Assembly: GCA_910588895.1 (NCBI GenBank)
Contig: CAJUSS010000043.1
Coordinates: 1 to 25,194 of the forward strand
Length of the DNA: 25,194 bases
Source: an uncultured Lachnospiraceae bacterium
Lineage (GTDB): Bacteria > Bacillota > Clostridia > Lachnospirales > Lachnospiraceae
Reading direction: 5' to 3'
The position numbers were made by a program, and so were the translations under genes. Positions 1 through 6,828 of the stretch are shown here, in pieces; the first letter of the stretch is position 1, and every line of letters begins with the position of its first letter. Below the pieces are notes generated by a model. The model was not told where the DNA came from. It saw only the letters and a list, made by a program, of their open reading frames with translations, and searched no databases.

Positions 1-3000
1 TGTGTGCCGAAGGAGCGGCGGGAGGAGTTCTACTATGCGCTGGATGAGATGAACTGCTTCCAGATGACCGCCGGGTGGTATCGCCGCAGCGTGCGTTCCA
101 AGAGCTACGGCCCCTTTGCGCGGCAGAGCATATTGCTTTTATGGGCCTATTCCAAGCTGTCCTTTTATGGGGCGGACTTAGCGGATATCCTCACCGGCCA
201 GGTGGATCCGGAGATCTACGACCATGCCCGGACGGAAAACTGGAGCTATGACGGTATGCTGGCCGCCCAGATCGACCGGGGGGAGGAAAAGACGATCCAG
301 GCGGTGAAAGATATCCTCTTAGGCGAGGGCAATACCGCCATGATCAGCTATGAGCTGATCCGCGGGATCGTAAAGAGCAAAAATGAGGCGCTCTACCAGG
401 TGCTGGGGCAGTTCCTCCTGGCGGCCCGGCTCCAGGAGGGAGCCAGGCAGGCGGTCTGCGAGACTATGGACGCGGGACGGCCGGAGGCATTTTTCCACCT
501 GTTCAAGGTGATCGAGGAAAATGGCCTGGTCCGTTATTCCTCTGTGAAACGGGCGGTCAGCACCTGGATCGGGATCTTTAATGAAAAGAGCGTGGACCGG
601 ATCACCGACAAGCTGGTCCGTCTCATGGGGCAGTGCCTGCAAGATGAGGCCTTCTGCAGAAAACAGCTGGCCACAGAGGACGCGATCGCCATCAGCTGCG
701 GGCTGTGGGCCAAGGGCTTTTATGATGCCAAAGATGCGATCGACGCAGAGCTGGAGCTGATCCGTCACGGCACCAAGCATCAGAAGATGACCGCCTCCTA
801 TTTTAACGGCTCGCTGCAGATCGCGGGGCTGCAGATGCAGGTGTCCAAGGAGGTGATCGGATCTTATCCGGAGGATCTGGAGCTGGCGGCCTGCTTTATG
901 CCTGGGTTCATGAGCGGCGCGGGGAGCATCCTGCAGGAGCTGGTGCGGGATAAGGACGCAGGATACTACTCCCTGTCGGATGGAAAGGCCAGGGAGCCGA
1001 GGAAAAAGCCGGTGACGGATCTGTTTGCGGACGAGGCGGAGGCCAGACGCTACTACCAGATCCTCCGGGATATCCTGGGGAGGCTCCCGAAGAAAGGGGT
1101 CGTCTTAGACCCATGCATCTTCCCCTGGCACCAGGTGACCTTGAGCCAGTCGGATCTGGCGGTCAGGCTGTGCCTTTTGGCCTGGATGCTGCAGGATGAG
1201 GCCCTGATGGATGAGGCGGCAGGGTGGATCGGCCTGATCGGCCAGGGGCAGGCCTACAGCGGATCTGCCCGGGCGGCAGCGGCCAGGGTCCTTTTGTACC
1301 GGCCTCGGTCAAAGGTCAGGAGGAAGATCCTCTTCGACCTCCTCCACGATCCCCAGGAGTATGCCATGAAGGCTGCCTTCTGTTTGGTGGAGGCCCTTAA
1401 GCTGGACGGGGATGACTACCTTGCGGTGGAAAAAAACTTAAAGTATAAAAAGGGCCGCGCCGGGGTGCTGGCTCTGCTGAGGAAGCAGGAGCAGCCGGAG
1501 CTGTTTGCCTGTATCGGCCGGCTGGTCCAGACGAAGTCGGAGGAGTGCCATATGGGAGCCCTGGATCTGGCGCTGCAGGTCAAGAAGGAGGATCCGTTAA
1601 GCTTCCCCGCGCTGAAGCCGCTGCTCATGGAGCTAAAGGAGCCCACAGGCCGGGAGCAGGTCCTTTTAGGGGAGCTTTTGGGCGAGAGCAGCCAGGCCCA
1701 GGATATCCTTAAGAAGCCTGGCTTCGGTCTCTATGACGTGGACCGGGGATGGACCCTTCCCCAGGTGACGATCGATGAAAAGGAGGCAGAGATCTTCTTT
1801 ACGGACGGAGGCGTTTCCTGTGTCCGGATGTTAAAAGAGCTGGACCGTCTGGTGGAGGCCAACAAGGAGCGGGAATACACCACCGCCTGGGGCGAGGAGG
1901 AGCTTTTGGGCAATAAGCTCTTGAACAGCCGCCGGACCTACAATGACCCCACGGCACAGCCCTTGGATGAGATCCCCTTCAGGGAGCTGTGGGAGGGCTT
2001 TTATCAGACCTATGTGCAGACCCCGGAGGAGATGCTGCGGCTGTACCTTTACCAGCGGTGCAGGGGAGGGCGGACACTCTATGAAAAGAACCTCCCTCTC
2101 TATAAAAAGGTGTTCGGGAGGGGCTTGCTGAAGAAAGCGCCCTTTGAAGAGCTGATCGCCGGGCTGCGCTATGGCGCGCAGGCCGGGGCGGCGATCGAGA
2201 GGCTGGCGAGGCAGTATATCCCGGCAGAGTTAAAGGGGAAGTGGGCTCTTGCCGGGCTGGCAAAGCTCTTGACCGTGCTGGACGAGAAAAATTCCCTGTG
2301 CGAGATGCAGGAGAAACGGTGGAATGGTGAAGTGGAGACCTACACGGTGCGGGCCATGGACTTCCCCATCTTTATCGACCTTTTGTCCTGGCTGGGCTTT
2401 GGGGACGAGCAAAAGGCCTTTGTCCTGCGCTTTAAGCTCCAGCAGCATTTTGACGGGCTGAAGGGGAAAGAAAAACGGAGGCGCTATGGCGGCAGCCAGC
2501 AGAGCTATCTGCGCCTCCAGGATATGGTGCAGAGCGTGGTGCGGGGAGACTGGGATAAGGATCTGTTCTATAAGGCGGTCTTCCAGTATCTGGACCTTGG
2601 GAGCATCTTAGGGCCGGTCAGCGCGGTGGAGCAGAAGGGCGGCGTCACCTACCGAAATGCCAAGTCAGGCGCAGTGAACAGCTTTTTTGGGGCAAATGTG
2701 ATCAAGCCTGTGGATGGGAAATATCATTATGACAAGATCGGGGAGGAGCTCCCGGCGATGGCGCTGGCCCACAGGCTGTATAAAGAGGTGGTCCCCCTGG
2801 TCCTGGCGGTGGAGCTGAAGCGTGGGGAACAGCCTACGCCGTTCTCGCCTTTTATCAAGGAGATCGCCATCATCTACGGTATCCCGGATATGGTAAGGAT
2901 CTTGACGGCTCTGGGAAAGGATACGCTGCAGCGGGGCTACAGCTACCGCAGCGACCGGTCGGAGAGGCGGAGCGTGCTGAGCCATCTGCTGGCGGTCAGC

Positions 3001-4977
3001 CATCCATTGCCGGAGGAGACGGCGGCCGACCTTAAAAAAGCCTTAAAGGGCACCGATATCACCAGAAAGCGTCTGATCGAGCTGGCCATGTACGCGCCCC
3101 AGTGGATCGCACTGATCGAAGGGCATCTGGGCTTGAACGGCCTTCGGAGCGGCTGCTATTATTTTATGGCCCATACCTGCGAAGGGCTGGACGAGGAGAG
3201 CCAGTCCATGGTAGCGAAATATACGCCTCTGACCCCGGAGGAGTTAAGGGACGGGGCATTTGACGTAAACTGGTTCTTTGAGGCCTACGAAAGTCTGGGG
3301 GAAAAGGATTTTAAGCTTTTGTATGACGCGGCAAAATACTCCTCCAGCGGGACCGCCCACGGGAGGGCCAGGAAATACGCGGATGCGGCCAGCGGCAAGG
3401 TGGAGAAGGAGGAGCTTAAAGCCCAGATCCAGGATAAGCGGAACAAGGATCTTCTGATGAGCATCGGCCTTTTGCCGCTGCCCATGGGCAGCAGGGAGCG
3501 GGAGGCAGACCTTTTGGACCGCTACCAGTTCATCCAGAAGTTTAAGAAAGAGAGCAGGCAGTTCGGGGCGCAGCGGCGGGCCAGCGAAGGGCGGGCTGTG
3601 GACCTGGCTATGCGGAACTTGAGCGTGAACGCAGGATTTACCGATGTGACCAGACTGACCCTGCGGATGGAGACCAAGCTGGTGGAGGCCATGGCAGAGT
3701 ACTTTGACTGGAAGGCATTGGACAGCGGGGCGGCGGATAAGCTCTGCCTGAAGATCGATGTGGACGAGACGGGAAAGAGCAGCCTCCAGTGCCAAAAGGA
3801 CGGGAAGACCTTAAAGTCGGTCCCTGCAAAGTACAAGAAGGATCCTCAGGTCTTAGACTACCAGGCCATGAACAAAAAGCTGAAGGAGCAGTACAGCCGG
3901 ACGAAGCAGATGATGGAGCAGGCCATGGAGGACGGCACGTCCTTCGCGGTGTGGGAGCTCTTGGAGCTGATGGAAAACCCGGTGGTCCGTCCGATCCTAG
4001 AGCCGCTGGTGATGAAGAAGGAGACGGATAGGCGCACGGATGAGACAGCCGGGGAGCAGACGAAGGCCGAGAACGGACAGCCGGCGCCGGAGAAGACCGC
4101 TGTACGGCTGGGCTTCCTGACCGCAGAGGGACTGACCGACTATCAGGGAGAGCTTACCGCGCTGCAGGGGGAGGATCAGGTGACGATCGCCCATCCCTTC
4201 GACCTTTATAAGGAAGGACATTGGCATGAGTACCAGAAGCTGCTGTTCGAAAAGCAGATCAGGCAGCCCTTTAAGCAGGTGTTCAGAGAGCTGTATGTGA
4301 AGCTGGAGGAGGAGCTGGAGAAGGAGGATACCCGGATGTTTGCCGGGAACCAGATCCAGCCCCAGAAGACCGTGGGCGCGCTGCGCAGCCGCCGCTGGGT
4401 GGCCGACTATGAGGACGGGCTCCAGAAGATCTACTATAAAGAGAACATCGTGGCCAGGATCTACGCCATGGCGGACTGGTTCTCGCCCAGCGATATCGAG
4501 GCACCCACTCTGGAATGGGTGGTGTTCACCGACCGGAAGACCTTTAAGCCGCTGAAGATCAAGGATATCCCCGATGTGATCTACAGCGAGGTCATGCGGG
4601 ATGTGGACTTAGCTGTCAGTGTGGCCCACGCAGGCGGTGTGGATCCGGAGACCAGCCATTCCACGATCGAGATGCGCAAGGCGATCGTGGAATGCAACTT
4701 AGAGCTGTTCAAGGTGAAAAATGTGCGGCTGGAAGGGAGCCACGCCATGGTGGACGGCGCTCTTGGACAGTACACGATCCATTTAGGCAGCGGCGTGGTC
4801 CATCAGATGGGCAATGCCATGCTGTTCGTGGTACCGGTCCACTCCCAGCACAGAGGCCGGATCTTCCTGCCCTTTATCGATGACGATCCAAAGACGGCGG
4901 AGATCATGTCCAAGATCCTCCTGTTCGCAGAGGATAAGAAGATCAAGGATCCCAGTATCCTGGCGCAGATCCGGTAG
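1..4977 (+). CDS. Giant DUF4132 (MolR/YehI-like) protein, 5' end cut by window edge
   Basis: The reading frame is open from the first base, so the true start is probably upstream. The GTG at 4 is only the first in-frame start-like codon, and at least 1657 residues are visible. Most of the protein is helical, leucine-rich and repeat-like, with no membrane segment or signal peptide, so it is probably cytoplasmic. A charged Glu/Lys/Pro linker at about residues 1340-1366 (numbered from position 4) leads into the recognisable C-terminal domain at about 1370-1657. Diagnostic strings there are SRRWVADYEDGLQKIYYKEN, EWVVFTDR and the closing AEDKKIKDPSILAQIR. These are typical of DUF4132, the family of E. 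coli YehI and MolR-type proteins. No WGR domain is seen in the visible part. The molecular function of the family is not established. The family call is confident; any role in molybdate metabolism or in NTPase-linked conflict systems would be inference. Confidence 0.85.
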   Translation, partial: CVPKERREEFYYALDEMNCFQMTAGWYRRSVRSKSYGPFARQSILLLWAYSKLSFYGADLADILTGQVDPEIYDHARTENWSYDGMLAAQIDRGEEKTIQAVKDILLGEGNTAMISYELIRGIVKSKNEALYQVLGQFLLAARLQEGARQAVCETMDAGRPEAFFHLFKVIEENGLVRYSSVKRAVSTWIGIFNEKSVDRITDKLVRLMGQCLQDEAFCRKQLATEDAIAISCGLWAKGFYDAKDAIDAELELIRHGTKHQKMTASYFNGSLQIAGLQMQVSKEVIGSYPEDLELAACFMPGFMSGAGSILQELVRDKDAGYYSLSDGKAREPRKKPVTDLFADEAEARRYYQILRDILGRLPKKGVVLDPCIFPWHQVTLSQSDLAVRLCLLAWMLQDEALMDEAAGWIGLIGQGQAYSGSARAAAARVLLYRPRSKVRRKILFDLLHDPQEYAMKAAFCLVEALKLDGDDYLAVEKNLKYKKGRAGVLALLRKQEQPELFACIGRLVQTKSEECHMGALDLALQVKKEDPLSFPALKPLLMELKEPTGREQVLLGELLGESSQAQDILKKPGFGLYDVDRGWTLPQVTIDEKEAEIFFTDGGVSCVRMLKELDRLVEANKEREYTTAWGEEELLGNKLLNSRRTYNDPTAQPLDEIPFRELWEGFYQTYVQTPEEMLRLYLYQRCRGGRTLYEKNLPLYKKVFGRGLLKKAPFEELIAGLRYGAQAGAAIERLARQYIPAELKGKWALAGLAKLLTVLDEKNSLCEMQEKRWNGEVETYTVRAMDFPIFIDLLSWLGFGDEQKAFVLRFKLQQHFDGLKGKEKRRRYGGSQQSYLRLQDMVQSVVRGDWDKDLFYKAVFQYLDLGSILGPVSAVEQKGGVTYRNAKSGAVNSFFGANVIKPVDGKYHYDKIGEELPAMALAHRLYKEVVPLVLAVELKRGEQPTPFSPFIKEIAIIYGIPDMVRILTALGKDTLQRGYSYRSDRSERRSVLSHLLAVSHPLPEETAADLKKALKGTDITRKRLIELAMYAPQWIALIEGHLGLNGLRSGCYYFMAHTCEGLDEESQSMVAKYTPLTPEELRDGAFDVNWFFEAYESLGEKDFKLLYDAAKYSSSGTAHGRARKYADAASGKVEKEELKAQIQDKRNKDLLMSIGLLPLPMGSREREADLLDRYQFIQKFKKESRQFGAQRRASEGRAVDLAMRNLSVNAGFTDVTRLTLRMETKLVEAMAEYFDWKALDSGAADKLCLKIDVDETGKSSLQCQKDGKTLKSVPAKYKKDPQVLDYQAMNKKLKEQYSRTKQMMEQAMEDGTSFAVWELLELMENPVVRPILEPLVMKKETDRRTDETAGEQTKAENGQPAPEKTAVRLGFLTAEGLTDYQGELTALQGEDQVTIAHPFDLYKEGHWHEYQKLLFEKQIRQPFKQVFRELYVKLEEELEKEDTRMFAGNQIQPQKTVGALRSRRWVADYEDGLQKIYYKENIVARIYAMADWFSPSDIEAPTLEWVVFTDRKTFKPLKIKDIPDVIYSEVMRDVDLAVSVAHAGGVDPETSHSTIEMRKAIVECNLELFKVKNVRLEGSHAMVDGALGQYTIHLGSGVVHQMGNAMLFVVPVHSQHRGRIFLPFIDDDPKTAEIMSKILLFAEDKKIKDPSILAQIR

Positions 4978-4999
4978 GAGATAGATGGACGACCGTCGG

Positions 5000-5039
5000 C
5001 AGATGATGCTTGTATGTGTAGATCGTTGTGGATCATCTG
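5000..5039 (+). other. Hairpin upstream of small ORF
   Basis: CAGATGAT at 5000-5007 and ATCATCTG at 5032-5039 form a perfect 8-bp inverted repeat around a 24-base loop. It lies between the DUF4132 stop and the next small gene. No T-tract follows, so it is not a convincing intrinsic terminator. It may be an mRNA processing or stability element, or chance. Confidence 0.25.
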
Positions 5040-5052
5040 TCCGAAAGAGAGT

Positions 5053-5277
5053 ATGGGTATGTTTGGAAAAAGAAAGAGCAAGAAAGCTGTATATGATAAG
5101 ACCGGAAAGATCCCGGTGATCCGCGCCAGCATCTGCACGGGAGAGAAGGTGGCCGGTTTCAAGGATGGGGTCACGGGAAAGTTCGAGGACCTGATGGTCA
5201 TCCGCACAGAGGCGGATCTGAACGGATTTCTGGAGCAGTACGATGTGCGGCAGGAGGAGATCCGGAAGGAATGGTAG
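5053..5277 (+). CDS. Small conserved-looking hypothetical protein, 74 aa
   Basis: This is a short soluble protein beginning MGMFGKRKSKK. It has a basic N-terminus, a central segment PVIRASICTGEKVAGFKD and an acidic C-terminal part ending in EEIRKEW. The frame opens earlier, at 5014. The ATG at 5053, or the one at 5059, is preferred because a purine-rich GAAAGAGAG lies just upstream and the extra N-terminal residues look non-coding. It has no membrane segment and no motif I can assign to a catalytic family. I recall similar short proteins in Lachnospiraceae genomes, sometimes with doubtful enzyme names, but I assign no function. It sits 75 bases after the DUF4132 gene and 98 bases before mobAB, all on the same strand, so co-transcription is possible. 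Two cysteine-free ends and a single Cys (in SICTGE) argue against a metal-binding protein. Confidence 0.65.
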   Translation: MGMFGKRKSKKAVYDKTGKIPVIRASICTGEKVAGFKDGVTGKFEDLMVIRTEADLNGFLEQYDVRQEEIRKEW

Positions 5278-5375
5278 ATCCTTGGCTGTTGGCTGGAGTA
5301 CTGCGGCCTGAGAAGGGCGGAGGATCGGAGGATGGCCAGAGCGGAAAAAGGGCGTTCGTGAAGGGAGGAGAAAAG

Positions 5376-6668
5376 ATGCAGGCAGACGGGCTGATCTTGG
5401 CAGGTGGAAAGAGCACCAGGATGGGAGGCAGGCATAAGGGGGATCTGGTCTTTAAGGAACAGACCTTTTTGGAGCGGATCATAGAGGAGCTTAAAGTAGA
5501 GGCGGAGACGGTCTGGATCTCTTATGGGACCCTGATCCGGCGGGAGTATCCGGGCTGTCAGATCGTCCAGGATGAATATCCGGACCGGGGTCCGATCGGC
5601 GGCTTCCATGCCGGGTTTAAAAAGAGCAGGAACCAGCTGATCCTGACCGCTGCCTGTGACATGCCCTTTCTTAAGGTCGAGCTGTATCATCATCTTTATG
5701 AGATGCTGGAGCAGGCGGGAAAGAGGCGTGGGAGAGCCTATGCCGGGGTCGTTCCGGTCACCGACGGTCGTCCTCATCCCCTGACCGCCATCTATCGAAA
5801 AGATCTGGCCGGGTCCCTGGAGCAGCAGGTCAAAAAAGGCGACTACCGTCTTCAGGCCTGGCTGCGGAGCCAGGATATGCTCTATCTGGATCTGACCGAT
5901 CAGCCCAGGTATAAAAAGATGCTGCGGAATGTAAATTCTCTGGCCGAGTATGAGGCCCTCCTCATGTTCGGTGATCCTGATGGGGCAAAAGGGGAGCGCG
6001 ATCCCTTCAAGGGTGCTTGGGGGTGGGAGCGGGAGAAGGAAAGTGCGGCAGACAGGCTGCCGGACAAAGAGTGGGGGCCTGAAGATCGGAACGACGAGGC
6101 CGGGGGAAGGCAAAGTCAGCAGGTCATCGCGGTCTGCGGCATCAAAAATTCCGGAAAGACCACCCTTCTGGTCCGCCTGGTCAAGGCGATGACTGAGCGA
6201 GGCTTTAAGGTGGCGGTGATCAAGCATGACGGCCATGACTTCACCTGTGATGTCCCCGGCACCGACAGCTATCGTTTCTGGGAGGCTGGCGCCTGCGGCA
6301 CGGCGGTCTACTCCCGGGACCAGACCTTCATCCGCCGGGCCGGCCGGCCGGATGAAAAAGGGCTGCTGGAGCAGTTCCCGGAGGCGGACATCCTTTTTAT
6401 CGAAGGCCAAAAGGAAAGCCATCACCCTAAGATCGAGGTGATCCGGCGGGCAGCCGGCGGTACGGGTCTGCCGGTCTCTAACCGCAAAGGGCGTTTTCTC
6501 CTGGTCACAGACTGGGAGCCCTGCTATTTTGATGAGCCGGTGGTGGGCTTTGAGGATCTGGAGGAGATCATCCTCCGGATCTTGAGTCACCTGTCCGCAG
6601 GCGACAGATCAAAAAACGGCGGACTATCCACGACATATCTCTGCGATAAGACTCCCTGGTGTAGGTGA
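5376..6668 (+). CDS. mobAB: MobA-MobB fusion: molybdenum cofactor guanylyltransferase / adaptor GTPase
   Basis: This bifunctional cytoplasmic protein of 430 residues would finish molybdenum cofactor. The MobA half transfers GMP from GTP to molybdopterin. The MobB half is a P-loop GTP-binding partner. MobA covers about residues 1-215, with the nucleotide-binding loop LILAGGKSTRMGG at 6-18, Asp95 in AACDMPF as the likely metal ligand, and DGRPHPLTAIYR. A variable linker follows. MobB starts near 248, with Walker A GIKNSGKTT at 255-263 (Lys261), then IKHDGHDF, PGTDSYR and ILFIEGQKESHHPKIEVIR. The frame is open from 5271, but AAGGGAGGAG just before the ATG at 5376 fixes the start. No moa, moe or molybdate transport gene is in the window, so the rest of the pathway must lie elsewhere. 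A 595-codon antisense frame across this gene is a composition artefact. Family assignment is firm; cofactor specificity (GMP or CMP) cannot be read from the sequence. Confidence 0.93.
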   Translation: MQADGLILAGGKSTRMGGRHKGDLVFKEQTFLERIIEELKVEAETVWISYGTLIRREYPGCQIVQDEYPDRGPIGGFHAGFKKSRNQLILTAACDMPFLKVELYHHLYEMLEQAGKRRGRAYAGVVPVTDGRPHPLTAIYRKDLAGSLEQQVKKGDYRLQAWLRSQDMLYLDLTDQPRYKKMLRNVNSLAEYEALLMFGDPDGAKGERDPFKGAWGWEREKESAADRLPDKEWGPEDRNDEAGGRQSQQVIAVCGIKNSGKTTLLVRLVKAMTERGFKVAVIKHDGHDFTCDVPGTDSYRFWEAGACGTAVYSRDQTFIRRAGRPDEKGLLEQFPEADILFIEGQKESHHPKIEVIRRAAGGTGLPVSNRKGRFLLVTDWEPCYFDEPVVGFEDLEEIILRILSHLSAGDRSKNGGLSTTYLCDKTPWCR

Positions 6669-6717
6669 GGAGAGTAGCCATAAGTTTATCCGATTGGCGG
6701 CTTCCCGCAGAAAAAGA

Positions 6718-6746
6718 TTTACATCCGCCCGCAATTTTACTATAAT
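6718..6746 (+). promoter_or_regulatory. Sigma-A-type promoter for the ftsA-like gene
   Basis: The -35 box is TTTACA at 6718-6723 and the -10 box is a perfect TATAAT at 6741-6746, separated by 17 bases. Transcription would start near 6753, leaving a leader of about 75 bases before the AGGAGG at 6817-6822. The promoter lies inside the longest open frame of the downstream gene, which supports the internal start at 6829 over the one at 6694. Confidence 0.85.
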
Positions 6747-6828
6747 AGTACCAGAAAATGAGCAAGAAACGAGCGAGCGCCGCAACTGCCCCAAAACCCT
6801 TTGCAGTTACGGCCACAGGAGGGTGAGC

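Noticed and set aside
3244..3795. 183-codon - strand frame, with overlapping partners in other frames
   Set aside because: It lies wholly inside the DUF4132 gene, with no recognisable domain; it is a shadow frame.
4803..6590. 595-codon open frame on the - strand
   Set aside because: It lies antisense to the end of the DUF4132 gene and most of mobAB, both of which have clear family motifs. The predicted protein is compositionally odd, with no domain or good binding site. It is a product of GC-rich codon bias.
6694..6828. Longer N-terminus for the FtsA-like protein
   Set aside because: The region contains the promoter and leader, and AGGAGG sits before ATG 6829. The extra residues look non-coding.
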